Origin: Opitutaceae bacterium
Lineage (GTDB): Bacteria; Verrucomicrobiota; Verrucomicrobiia; Opitutales; Opitutaceae
Assembly: GCA_023269585.1 (NCBI GenBank)
Contig: JAHFTC010000028.1
Span: forward strand, 1-39,291
Direction of reading: 5' to 3'
DNA: 39,291 nt
How positions within the stretch are numbered: the first letter of the stretch is position 1; each line of letters begins with the position of its first letter. The notes under the pieces are model-generated. The model had not been told where the DNA came from. It made no database searches and saw only the letters and a list, made by a program, of their open reading frames with translations. This document shows positions 7,175 through 19,400 of the stretch, one piece after another. Position numbers and translations under genes: made by a program.

Positions 7175-7735
7175 ATGAAACACTGCCGCCGCGGCTTCAC
7201 CCTCGTCGAAATCCTGGTCGCCACCACCATCCTGCTGATGGTGGTCAGCGCGTCCCTCGGCGTCTTCCTCTCGGTCAACCGCTCGATGGCCGGCCTCTCC
7301 GACGCGATCGATCTCAACGCCGACACCCGTATCACGCAGGAAAGAATCCTGCTCGACCTGCGCGCGCTGACAAAAGTCACCCAGGCCGACACCCAGGCCA
7401 TCACCGGCGAGTTCATCGAATACGCCACGGGCCGCACCGGCGTGATCACGTACTCGTCTTCTCAGGGCCGACTCGAGCGCCGCACCACGATCGCGGGCTC
7501 CACCGCCCAGACCGTCGTCATGGCGGACCTCCAGACCACGGGAGCGGCGGGGTCCGTCTCCAGTTTTCGCTACATCAATCGCTCCGGCACCACCACCACG
7601 ACGGCGGCCGAAGTCCGTTCCGTCCAGCTCAAGGTCGTCCCGCAGGCCTCCGCCCGCCAGGCCGCCAAGCTCGTCCCCGGCCGCAACACCGCCTTCTGCT
7701 CGGCCCTCGTGCTGCTGCGCAACATCGCCGGCTGA
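7175..7735 (+). CDS. Type IV pilin/pseudopilin-like protein (GspJ/PilW type)
   Basis: A 186-residue protein. Prepilin motif RRG7 then FTLVEILVATTILLMVVSASL with Glu at +5, followed by a beta-rich soluble domain (ITGEFIEYATGRTGVITYSS, RLERRTTIAG) typical of GspJ/PilW minor subunits. The true start is the ATG at 7175; the reading frame continues upstream into the previous gene, out of phase. It is the second gene of the pilin-like operon and probably pairs with the preceding GspI-like protein at the pilus or pseudopilus tip (inference from the family). Confidence 0.85.
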   Translation: MKHCRRGFTLVEILVATTILLMVVSASLGVFLSVNRSMAGLSDAIDLNADTRITQERILLDLRALTKVTQADTQAITGEFIEYATGRTGVITYSSSQGRLERRTTIAGSTAQTVVMADLQTTGAAGSVSSFRYINRSGTTTTTAAEVRSVQLKVVPQASARQAAKLVPGRNTAFCSALVLLRNIAG

Positions 7736-7742
7736 CCGTCCA

Positions 7743-9368
7743 ATGCCTCGTCGTCGTCAGGGCTCCGCCCTCCTGTTGGTCCTCATCATCGGCTCCGTGC
7801 TGCTGCTCGGCCTGGCCGCGCTCATCGGCGTCGCACTCAACGAACACCGCAGCTCCGAGCGCTCCGCCCTCTCCGCCGCCGCCTTCTTCCTCGCCGAGGC
7901 CGGCGTCGACCGCTCCACCTCCTCCATCCTCGCCGACTCCTTCGCCAACGACGCGAACTGGAGCGCCCGCGACGCCGCCACCTTCACCCGCTCCTTCACC
8001 GCCGATTCGCAGTCGCTGGGCAACCGCACCGGCGGCTACGCCGTCGTCGTCCGGAAGAACCAGACGCTCTACACCGTCTCCGCCAAGGGCTGGGTCGCCA
8101 ATCCCGGCGCCGACCTCACCACCGAGCGCGCGGTCGAGGTCGTATTCGAACGGACACTCTCCAGTTCCGGCTTCGGCAACGCCAGCGGCTGCATCGCCGT
8201 CACCACGTTCACCGCCTCCAGCACCGGCGCCTCGTCGATCAGCGCCACCCAGCCCGGCCCCGCCTTCGACAGCTACGACAGTTCGCACAACACCGCCCCC
8301 GGCACCGGCAACCGCAACAACAAGGTCCTCGTCGGCACCCTCGGGGCCGCGAACAACGACCTCAACCTCGGCAACGGCAGCTACTACGCCACCGTCGCCA
8401 CCGGCTCCTCCACCGCCACGCCGACCCCGACGGTCGCCACGGCCAAGAATGCCAGCCCGCCCTACGACATCCTCACCAAGATCGACGACCCCGACGACAA
8501 GATCGCCAACCCCGTCGCCTACAGCGCCGCCCGCGTCCGCCACGACCTTGCCTTCGCGGTCGACCCCGGCATCCCGCCCGTCGTCGAATCCGCCGCCGGC
8601 TGGCACCTGGTCCTGCCCCGCGACGGCAAGGCCAACACCCAGTGGAAGCTCAACGGCAAGCTCTCCGATTTCAGCCCAAGCGTCACCACCACCACCACCA
8701 ACGTAACCAAGTCCGGCGGCACCATCGCGATCGGCACCAGCGATGCGGACAAGCACTACATCGCCACCTCCTCGCTCGACAACGTCTCGGCGCTCGACAT
8801 CAGCGGCGAGGTCGTCCTCGTCTGCCTCGGGCCGATCAACGCCACCAACGGCCTGAAGGTGAACTACCGCACCGCGGGGGCGAAACTCACGATCTATACG
8901 GCCGGCAGCGTGAGCGGCGTCATCAAGACCACCCAGCAGCTCGGTACCGCCACCGCACCCACGCCCAACTACCAGGCCGCCCGCCTCGCGATCGGCATGC
9001 TGCCCGGCAATCACAACATCAGCCTGGCGTCCCTCGAACCGGTGGCGATCAACACCGCCGTCTCCCATGCGGTGAAGAACCCCACCGCCGGCGGCACGGT
9101 CATCATGAACTTCGGCGACCAGGACACTTTCGTCGGCCAGATCCACGCCCCCTACTCCGCGGCCCAGCTCAGCGCCGTCGGCCAGAAGGGAAAACTCTCC
9201 GACTACTGCGGCTCGTTGCTCGCCAAGACCATCCAGATCACCGGCTCCAACGGCTTCGCCTTCCACTACGACGAGGCGCTCGGCCAGGGCTCGCCCAGCG
9301 GGAAGACCCCCTCCTTGGTCCGCAAATCCTGGCGACAGCTCGCCGCGCACGACGCGGCCTTCCGGTAG
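7743..9368 (+). CDS. PilX-like secreted/pilus-associated protein
   Basis: A 541-residue protein with a short basic leader (MPRRRQG), one hydrophobic helix (residues ~8-30, SALLLVLIIGSVLLLGLAAL), and then EHRSSERSALSAAAFFLAEAGVD, which matches the N-terminal region of PilX/DUF-type minor pilins (small-residue-rich helix with AxxxAEAG). The mature part is long, rich in Thr, Ser, Ala and Asn, and likely an extended beta-structured surface domain. There is no Glu at +5, as usual for this subunit. It closes the three-gene operon (7 bp after the GspJ-like gene). Function: probably a minor pilin or a substrate displayed on the cell surface; no enzymatic motif was seen. Confidence 0.75.
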   Translation: MPRRRQGSALLLVLIIGSVLLLGLAALIGVALNEHRSSERSALSAAAFFLAEAGVDRSTSSILADSFANDANWSARDAATFTRSFTADSQSLGNRTGGYAVVVRKNQTLYTVSAKGWVANPGADLTTERAVEVVFERTLSSSGFGNASGCIAVTTFTASSTGASSISATQPGPAFDSYDSSHNTAPGTGNRNNKVLVGTLGAANNDLNLGNGSYYATVATGSSTATPTPTVATAKNASPPYDILTKIDDPDDKIANPVAYSAARVRHDLAFAVDPGIPPVVESAAGWHLVLPRDGKANTQWKLNGKLSDFSPSVTTTTTNVTKSGGTIAIGTSDADKHYIATSSLDNVSALDISGEVVLVCLGPINATNGLKVNYRTAGAKLTIYTAGSVSGVIKTTQQLGTATAPTPNYQAARLAIGMLPGNHNISLASLEPVAINTAVSHAVKNPTAGGTVIMNFGDQDTFVGQIHAPYSAAQLSAVGQKGKLSDYCGSLLAKTIQITGSNGFAFHYDEALGQGSPSGKTPSLVRKSWRQLAAHDAAFR

Positions 9369-9383
9369 CCCGCCTCGCGGCCC

Positions 9384-10109
9384 CTAGCCGCCGGGCCCAG
9401 CCTGCGACGGTGCGCGCCCGCTCGCCTGGTGGGCCGCCATGTGCGAGACCAACAGCGTGTAGAAGCACAGCACCACGTTGCACAACGGCAGCTGGAGCGG
9501 CAGCGGCAACGAGTAGATCGCCGACACCGCCGGGATCCAGATCGCACAGTTGGCGAGGTACAGCGGCAGCACCTCGTGCCGCAGGAAACGCCCGCGCATC
9601 CGCTCCCGCAGCCGCCGCCACGAGTAACCCTCGGCGCGCCACCCGAAGGTGAGCACCATCACCGGCACCGCCACGAGCAGACAGTAGACAAATTGGTCCA
9701 TCGCCACCTTCGCCGCCAACGTGCCGACATCCCGCCCGGTCCCGAACAGCGCCGCCATCCCGCGGTAGAACAGGTCGATCTCGAACCCCCGGTAGGCCCA
9801 GTACCCGCCAAAGAACCACAGATCCCGCCACGGATGGGCGGGCCGCGTCACCGGCTGGGCCCGCAGGTAAAGGAACGGAATCACTCCGCCGCAAACCGCC
9901 GTGAGCGCGATCGGCACAAACACCCCGAAACGGGCTCGCAACGCAGTCGCTTCGCGCAGCAGGGCCTCGGCGGCCGGCCAGCGGTAGTAGGCGACCACCA
10001 GGGCGATCGCCAGCCCCTGCAACGCGAGCCCGGGCCCGAGATTGGCCCGGGCACCGCGCAACCCGAGACGCCAGACCGGCTCATCCTGCTTGTGGGCGCA
10101 AACTGCCAT
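9384..10109 (-). CDS. Mpv17/PMP22-like integral membrane protein
   Basis: A 241-residue protein with about five hydrophobic segments. The layout fits the mainly eukaryotic Mpv17/PMP22 family: a middle segment DLFYRGMAALFG then KVAMDQFVYCLLVAVPV (family: LDQ..x..P), and a C-terminal block RHEVLPLYLANCAIWIPAVS followed by LPLCNVVLCFYTLLVSH (family: WPxxQxxNFxxVP...R...WxxYLS). The Trp-Pro and YLS residues are only partly conserved, so this is a pattern-level assignment. The ATG at 10109 was chosen; an upstream in-frame extension is GC-rich and unlikely to be coded. It is convergent with the pilin-like operon (15 bp between stops) and divergent from the PEP-CTERM gene. Function unknown. Confidence 0.6.
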   Translation of the reverse strand: MAVCAHKQDEPVWRLGLRGARANLGPGLALQGLAIALVVAYYRWPAAEALLREATALRARFGVFVPIALTAVCGGVIPFLYLRAQPVTRPAHPWRDLWFFGGYWAYRGFEIDLFYRGMAALFGTGRDVGTLAAKVAMDQFVYCLLVAVPVMVLTFGWRAEGYSWRRLRERMRGRFLRHEVLPLYLANCAIWIPAVSAIYSLPLPLQLPLCNVVLCFYTLLVSHMAAHQASGRAPSQAGPGG

Positions 10110-10333
10110 GGGGCGGCAGGACACCGCCGCCGCCCGGCCGAGGCAAGTGCGCAACCTGCCCCGCCCCCGCCCGTGGGCCGCATGGGCAAAAGCCCCATGG
10201 GGACGTCGGCACAAGCCGCACCCGGGAAGCGGCCGCGCGCCGATACCGCTTCCGCAGCTTCAGGCGTACCTTGCAAGCCATTGCCAACGGCGGCGCCACG
10301 TGCCCGCCATCCTCAACCACGAAAACTCCTCCT

Positions 10334-11146
10334 ATGAAAAAGTTGCTGCTTCTCGCTCTGCTCGCTCCGGCGGTCAGCGTCTTCGGCCTGTCCACCGCCA
10401 CCGGCGACCGTCTCACCGATTACCAATCCTGGTTCTCCCGCTTCAATGTCGCCTCCGATGGCACCGTCTATGGCGAGCCTTCGCCCGTCAACGGCCTCCC
10501 GGCACCCGACGCCAACTGGCTGGGTTGGCAACAGAACTGGGGGCCCGGCCTCACCCCGATCGTCAATACCAACGCAAAATTTAACCTGAAGATTGAATAC
10601 GTGTTCCTCGGCGAGACCGCCGGCTGGTGGGACGATTGGGGCATGCGCCTCAACGGTTCCGACTCGCTGATCGCCGATGGCATTCAGGCCGCTGGCGGCG
10701 CGCCCAACCGCGCATTCGGCGACTACGGCACCCTGCTCCTCGCCCCGGGCGGCACGCTCGATTTCTTCATCACTGGATCGCAGATCAGATACCAGGATGG
10801 GGCCATCACCACCGGCGGCAGCAACGGCGGCCGCTACTACGCGTTCGAGCCCGCACTCAACGTGCCCGGCACTTCGACCATGCAGTCGTATTTCGGCACG
10901 CTGATCCCCAACGGCACGGTGCGCGATCCGAAGGTATCTCTGCCCGAGATCCCGTTCACCATCCTCGGCTTTGAAGACATCCGTCTCGGCTCCAATTGGG
11001 AGGACGGTGACTACAATGACGTCATCTTCGCGGTCCGCTCCAGCCTCGACATCCCGCAGGGCGCCGTCCCGGAGCCGTCCACCTACGGACTGTTTGCCGT
11101 GATGATGCTGCTGCTCGTCGCCGAGTACCGCCGCCGGAAGGCCTGA
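10334..11146 (+). CDS. PEP-CTERM secreted protein with DUF4114-like domain
   Basis: A 270-residue exported protein. An N-terminal signal peptide (MKKLLLLALLAPAVSVFG) and a C-terminal sorting signal consisting of VPEPSTYGLF, a hydrophobic stretch and the basic tail YRRRKA identify an exosortase/PEP-CTERM substrate. The segment ILGFEDIR followed by NWEDGDYNDVIF is the hallmark of DUF4114, an acidic, possibly calcium-binding module often found in extracellular proteins. The body contains many Trp and Gly residues and is probably beta-sandwich. Exosortase genes are not in the window. A strong terminator follows at 11172. Its own promoter should lie in 10110-10333. Confidence 0.88.
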   Translation: MKKLLLLALLAPAVSVFGLSTATGDRLTDYQSWFSRFNVASDGTVYGEPSPVNGLPAPDANWLGWQQNWGPGLTPIVNTNAKFNLKIEYVFLGETAGWWDDWGMRLNGSDSLIADGIQAAGGAPNRAFGDYGTLLLAPGGTLDFFITGSQIRYQDGAITTGGSNGGRYYAFEPALNVPGTSTMQSYFGTLIPNGTVRDPKVSLPEIPFTILGFEDIRLGSNWEDGDYNDVIFAVRSSLDIPQGAVPEPSTYGLFAVMMLLLVAEYRRRKA

Positions 11147-11171
11147 TCGCCTCTTCCCGTGCTTCCGCTTC

Positions 11172-11202
11172 GCGCCCCCGGTCTCCACCGGGGGCGCTTT
11201 TG
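11172..11202 (+). terminator. Rho-independent terminator after the PEP-CTERM gene
   Basis: An 11-bp stem (GCGCCCCCGGT paired with ACCGGGGGCGC), four-base loop CTCC, then TTTT. It lies 25 bp after the stop codon. Confidence 0.9.
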
Positions 11203-11294
11203 TGCGGGCAACCCTCCGCCGCCGGCAGCTCGCCCCCCTTAACATCTTGCCGTGCCCCGTCGCGTGCGACTTTCTCCCCGACAACCCATCCGCC

Positions 11295-12173
11295 ATGCCT
11301 TTCCGCGTCACCAAGGCCCTCGTCACGGCCGCCGGCCCGGCCCAGCGCCGTCTGCCACTCCAGACCCTCACTGATCGCGATGGCGCCCAGAAGCCCGCGC
11401 TCGCGATCATTCTCGACGAACTCCTCGCGGCCGGCATCGAGCAAGTCGGCCTCGTGCACGCCCGCGGCGACCGCGCCGCGTACGAGAGTGTGCTCGCCCC
11501 TTACGCCACGAAACTGACCTTCCTCGAACAGCCTGCCCCGCTCGGCTACGGTCACGCCGTGCTCTGCGGCCGCGAGTTCGTGGGCCACCAGCCCTTCCTG
11601 CTCCAGGTCAGCGACCACCTCTACGTCTCCCAAGCCGCCGAGAGCTGCACCCGCCAGCTTCTCAACCTCGCCGAGGCCGAGGATTGCGCCGTCTCCGCCG
11701 TGCAGCCCACCCACGAGGGGCAGCTCCAATACTACGGCACCGTCGGCGGCACCCTCGCCCCCGGCCGCCGCGGCCTCACCGCGATCGAGCGCGTCATCGA
11801 GAAGCCGACACCCACCCTCGCCGAACAGCACTGCCTCGTGCCCGGCCTGCGCGCCGGCTACTACCTCTGCTTCTTCGGCATGCATGTGCTCACGCCGGCG
11901 CTGTTCGATCTGCTCGCCGCCGAGCAGCAGGCCAACCCGGGCGCCAAACTCGGACTCTCCCCCTCGCTCAACGCCCTCGCCGGCCGCGAGAAGTACCTCG
12001 CCGCCGTGCTCGACGGGCGTCGCGCCAACCTCGAAGCCCATTTCGGTCTCCTCCGCGCCCAGATCGCCCTCGGCCTGAATGGCGCCAACCGCTCCGACAT
12101 CCTCGCCCTGCTCGCCGAGGAACTCGCCCTCGCCGCCGAGACGAAGAAAACAAACGGGGCCGCGAAAGAGTAA
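11295..12173 (+). CDS. Divergent GalU-like nucleotidyltransferase
   Basis: A 292-residue protein whose overall pattern follows UTP-glucose-1-phosphate uridylyltransferase (GalU): KALVTAAGPAQRRLPLQTL at the N-terminus, LLAAGIEQVGLVHARG, EQPAPLGYGHAVLCG (family: xPLGLGHAV), LQVSDHLYV (family: LxxDD), IEKP and AGYYLCFFGMHVLTPALF. The key N-terminal loop GxGTRMLPATK is not conserved: GPAQRRLP replaces it, although a Lys follows in GAQKPAL. Activity may be altered or lost, or the substrate may differ. It is 77 bp upstream of the kinase-UDPGP fusion in the same direction, suggesting joint work in nucleotide-sugar synthesis. Confidence 0.78.
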   Translation: MPFRVTKALVTAAGPAQRRLPLQTLTDRDGAQKPALAIILDELLAAGIEQVGLVHARGDRAAYESVLAPYATKLTFLEQPAPLGYGHAVLCGREFVGHQPFLLQVSDHLYVSQAAESCTRQLLNLAEAEDCAVSAVQPTHEGQLQYYGTVGGTLAPGRRGLTAIERVIEKPTPTLAEQHCLVPGLRAGYYLCFFGMHVLTPALFDLLAAEQQANPGAKLGLSPSLNALAGREKYLAAVLDGRRANLEAHFGLLRAQIALGLNGANRSDILALLAEELALAAETKKTNGAAKE

Positions 12174-12214
12174 GGGCCCGCCCACACGGACTGCTCCCAG
12201 CCGTCATTCTTCTT

Positions 12215-12250
12215 CCCATAGGTCCCATCCGACCCATTCGACCTATTCCT
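12215..12250. repeat. Nonamer array, 4 units of CCCATNNGA type, abutting a start codon
   Basis: CCCATAGGT, CCCATCCGA, CCCATTCGA, CCTATTCCT in perfect 9-bp register, ending at the base immediately before the GTG start at 12251. It leaves no recognisable Shine-Dalgarno sequence at the usual distance. The same nonamer family appears at 27930-27965. Confidence 0.85.
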
Positions 12251-15574
<3,324 letters not shown>

Positions 15575-15597
15575 GCCCCCCCCCCGACCCCTCCTCC

Positions 15598-15924
15598 ATG
15601 GATTCCTCCTTCCCTCTGCTGCAGATCGCCCTGCAAGCGCTCATCCGCGGTCTGCCCTCGTTGATCGTGGGCGGCGTGGCCGTGGCGCTCCTCATTCAGC
15701 GCCGCGGGCCGGTTCTTGCCCAGATCGGCTTCGGCCTCCTCGGCCTGCTCGCCCTGCTGTTCCCGGCCCTCCACGGCATCATCGCCATCCTGAATCTCCC
15801 GCTCGCCTCGTACTCGTGGCTCTACCAGATCATCGGGGTCTTCTCCGTTCTCGGCCACACTGGGGCGTACGTGTTGATCCTGCTGGGGCTGTTGCAGCTT
15901 CTGCCGCGAGTCCCGCGTCCGTGA
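15598..15924 (+). CDS. Small membrane protein, unknown function
   Basis: A 108-residue protein with three hydrophobic segments (LPSLIVGGVAVALLIQ, IGFGLLGLLALLFPALHGIIAIL, GVFSVLGHTGAYVLILLGLLQLL) and almost no charged loops. It starts 23 bp after the kinase-UDPGP fusion in the same direction and is probably its cotranscribed neighbour. Not recognised. Confidence 0.65.
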   Translation: MDSSFPLLQIALQALIRGLPSLIVGGVAVALLIQRRGPVLAQIGFGLLGLLALLFPALHGIIAILNLPLASYSWLYQIIGVFSVLGHTGAYVLILLGLLQLLPRVPRP

Positions 15925-16229
15925 AGGCTTCATCGCTTTCTTCGCGGGGGTTTCACTCCCGCCACGCTTCTGCCTCGGTGACCTGAGAACGACAGACCGG
16001 GGACCAACGCAACCGGCGCGGGCGGCGGATCAACCACCTGAATTCAGCAGTTGGACACCGAGCGCAAAGAGGCCAGGCGGGAAAACACCGAAAGTTCGGG
16101 AAGAAAACTGCTCACTGCACCGTTCACCTCTGGGGTGAGCGCTCCATGCGCGGCGTTGCGGTGCCAAACACTTCGCTGTGCTCCCCTGCCGTCTCTCCTC
16201 TGCCGCTGTGACCAGTCCAAATGCCGTTT
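15925..16229. other. Intergenic region, about 305 bp, no gene supported
   Basis: The only open frame (16051-16233, plus) gives a Cys/Arg-rich 60-residue peptide with no family features and is not called. The segment ACACCGAGCGCAAAGAGGCC and following bases looks like a decayed short tandem repeat, without a clean period. The small-membrane-protein transcript has no obvious terminator here. Confidence 0.4.
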
Positions 16230-16359
16230 CTAGCCCGCATATTTCACACTTCGTGCGTGGTGGGCGACGGATTGCCGTGGCGGAGTTCGTAAGGCTTTCA
16301 ATCCGCGCCGCTCGGTCGAAAGCCTTACGGCTTCCGCTACGGTGAAACTTTCGGGCTAG
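16230..16359. repeat. 130-bp nested inverted-repeat element (MITE/REP-like)
   Basis: Outer ends are inverted: CTAGCCCG at 16230-16237 pairs with CGGGCTAG at 16352-16359, and the next bases (ATATTTCAC versus GTGAAACTT) continue the symmetry imperfectly. Inside, GTAAGGCTTTC (16289-16299) is perfectly inverted at 16318-16328, and about 25-bp arms around it pair with about four mismatches. No coding capacity. It lies between two convergent transcription units, just before the terminator of the TonB-dependent receptor gene. Confidence 0.7.
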
Positions 16360-16374
16360 TCTGCGCGCCCATAA

Positions 16375-16408
16375 CGAAAAGCGCCCCGGCTTTTCAGCCG
16401 GGGCGCTC
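16375..16408 (-). terminator. Terminator of the TonB-dependent receptor gene
   Basis: On the minus strand a 10-bp stem (GCGCCCCGGC paired with GCCGGGGCGC, 16381-16406) with a short TGAAAA loop is followed by TTTTCGTT. It is 28 bp beyond the receptor stop codon. Confidence 0.92.
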
Positions 16409-16433
16409 GAAGTGCTAACTGGTACTAGTCAGA

Positions 16434-19400
16434 TCAGAACCGGAAGGTGCTGCTGAGGTTCCAGGTCTGCGGCGGGCGGATGCGGTAAGCAGCCGGGGTG
16501 CCGTCGGGCTGGGTCGTGATCGGAATCAGCTCGTTGCCCACAAACAGATTGCGGACGTTGAGCTGAATCTGCCACTCGACATCGCGCCAGATCTTGCGCT
16601 TGTAGCCGATCCACATGTCGTAGTTCATCTCGCTGTCACCCTTGTACGGGTTGGAGATGTCGTAGTTCGCCTTGTTGGCGATGACGCTGGGGATGACCGG
16701 GTAGCCGATGATGACCGAGGACTCGTAGCGAACGCCACCGCCAACGTTGAACCCCTTCAGCATACCTGAATCGAAGTCGTAGTTGGAGATGAGGTTGAAG
16801 CGCCACTTGCGGAGCTCGGGGACGTTGGTGCCTTCCAGCAGCTTGAGCATGGCGTAGTCCGCACCGATCTCCTTGTTCCACTGGAACAGCGCGGTCTCGT
16901 TGCCCGCGCCACCCCACCAGATGCGAAGATCGCCGACGCTGCCGATGCCGCCGTTGAGGGCGGTCTCGTACTTCGAGACGAAGTCCGAGAGGGCCTCGCC
17001 GCCGATGTTGAAGCGCTGGGCGGTGGTCTTGGTCGCGTTGAACGTCAAGCGCCAGTTCTTGGTGACCTGGGCGTTGAATTCGACTTCGTAACCTTCGGAG
17101 ATGCTATCCTCGGTCACCGCCACGCCGGCCGGCGCGGAAGCGAGGAGGCCGTCACCTCTGCCAGCTGCAACCTTCGGACGACCGAGGTCGAGGCCCCAAG
17201 CCGCGTAGAACCGGGGATCGACACTGGCCTGCCACGCACGCCAAGCCGAAACCACGGAAGCCTCACGGAGGGCCGCGATGCGCCACGCTTCGGTGTTCGC
17301 CGCGTCGGAACCGGCCACGAAGCCGTTGGCCACGGCCATGTCGCGCTCACGCTGGCTGGGCTCGTAGTTGTACTTGTTGTTCGTCGCGACTGGGCTGGCG
17401 ATCGCCGACGAGATGTTGTTATCATCCCAGTTGCCCTCGAAACGATTGACCCAGTTGCCGGACCACGTCTGCGAGCCACCGATAAACCAGAGCCTGCTGG
17501 ACAAGGTCTCGTTGGAGACGTTCGTCGAGGTGGTCTCGTACTTGTTGATCTTGAGCGAGTACTTGCCGTCGCGGCTTTCGAACAAGAGGCCCTTGTCGGT
17601 CGTCGCACCAGTCGGGGGAGCGAGCGGGGTACCATAGATGTCCACGCGCTGCGCCGACGGCTGGAAGTTGGAGGACTTGTTGTAGAACAAGCTCACCATG
17701 ACCGGGCTCTTCTCGAACAACTGCTTCAGACCGGGCAGATCCATCAAGTGGGCCACGACCATCCAGCTGTGCGAGGTGATCTGCAGGCGGTTGAAGGCCG
17801 TGTAGGATTCCTTGTTGCCGATGATCTCGTGGTTCTCGAGGACATACGGGTCCCAGTAGAGGCGACCACGGGAGTCGGTGAAGTTCACCGTGCGGGTCTT
17901 GGACGGATTCTGGAACGCACCGGAGTTGGTGTTGTACGCGGTCGTCCACGACTTGGCGATATCCTTGCGGACGCCCCAAGTGCCGACGATCGAGTTGTCC
18001 AGGAAGTTGCCCTGCCACACGAACGCGCTCGAGGTCACGCGGGAGCGGACCAGGCGGGCGTTGGTGGTGTTGGCCATCCGGTTCTCCGGAGACAGTTCGG
18101 AGTCCACCCAGGTGTTCTGCTGAGGCACCCAGCCAATATAGTTGGCCGGATTCTCAGACTGACGGGAGTTCCGGGCGCCACCGGCCGTGTTGAACGGCGC
18201 GATGTCCGGATAGTAGCCGTTCACCCACGGGGCGGCCGGGTCGACATAGGTCGGGTCGCCAACCGTCTTCGACGGCTTCCAGGAATTGGCGCCGGGGTTG
18301 AGGATGCGGACGGTACCGGGGGTCAGCTGCACCACTTCCTTCGGGTTCGGCAGATAGGCGCCGGCCGCGGTGGTCTTGCTGAGCAGGGAGGGCCCGAGGT
18401 AGATGACCGTGTTCGGCACCACTTCGTTGGCCGTGATCCGGTAGTTGGTACCGGCGGCGATCGCATCGACGTAGTCCTGGCTGGCGGTCGCGCGGATCCA
18501 GCTGCGGCTGTCCGACAAGTTTTCGTCGGAGGCGAACAGGCCGGTCACCGTGTGCTTGCCGAGGAAGCGGAGCGCCCAGTGCTTGCCATCCTTCGAGAAG
18601 TCATGGATGGCGAAGACGGTGGCGCGCTTGTTTTCCTTGTCAGAGCGGTAGGAGCTGTTGTTGCCCGAACCGTTGTCCGAGATGAAGGCCTTGCCGACAT
18701 GCGGATTCGGGGTGCCGTCGGAGAACGGACGACCGGTCAAGCCGGCATCGGGGGTACCGTCGCCGTAGACCTGATTGATGTCCACGTAGATGGCTTGGCG
18801 GTTGCCCGAAAGCAGGCTGACTTGGCCGCGCTTGTAGAGCTCGCTATTGTACGCGAGCTCGAAGCCCAACTGGTCGTTGAAGAACGTCTGCGAGAGGCTG
18901 ACGTTGTAGGCGCGGAAATCCTGCCATTCGCGCTTGTTCGGGCCGTCCATCAACTGGTTGTAGAAGTCGAAGATGGAGGCGTCGGTGATCGACATGTCCT
19001 TGTAAACACCGAGGCCCGAATACGGGAGGCCGGCGTTGCGGGCATAGTCCGCGTAGGGAGCGATCGAGCCGGGGCGGGTCCAATTCACGCCCTGAATGTT
19101 CTGATCGATGGCACCGGTGGAGCTCAAGCCGCCGGCGAAGTTCTGCCGGGGTTCGATCACCCGCATGGCGCCAGCCTGGGCACCGGAAGCGTCCGTGAAG
19201 AACACCGCGGGACCGCCGAACTGGTTGGCGAAGTTGCCGACCCACGGATTGTACGAGGGATTCGGAACGCCACCGTTGATGCCGTTCGGGTAATACGAGA
19301 GAACTCCGGCCGGGATCGACGGGCCATTGTACTTCTGACGGATCTGGCCGTGATTCTGGCGCGGGGTGTTGTCGTCGGTGAGCTGGATCGGGATGAAGGT

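Noticed and set aside
16051-16233. 60-codon plus-strand frame (Cys/Arg-rich)
   Set aside because: No family pattern, it overlaps the start of the nested inverted-repeat element, and the sequence looks like decayed repeat DNA.
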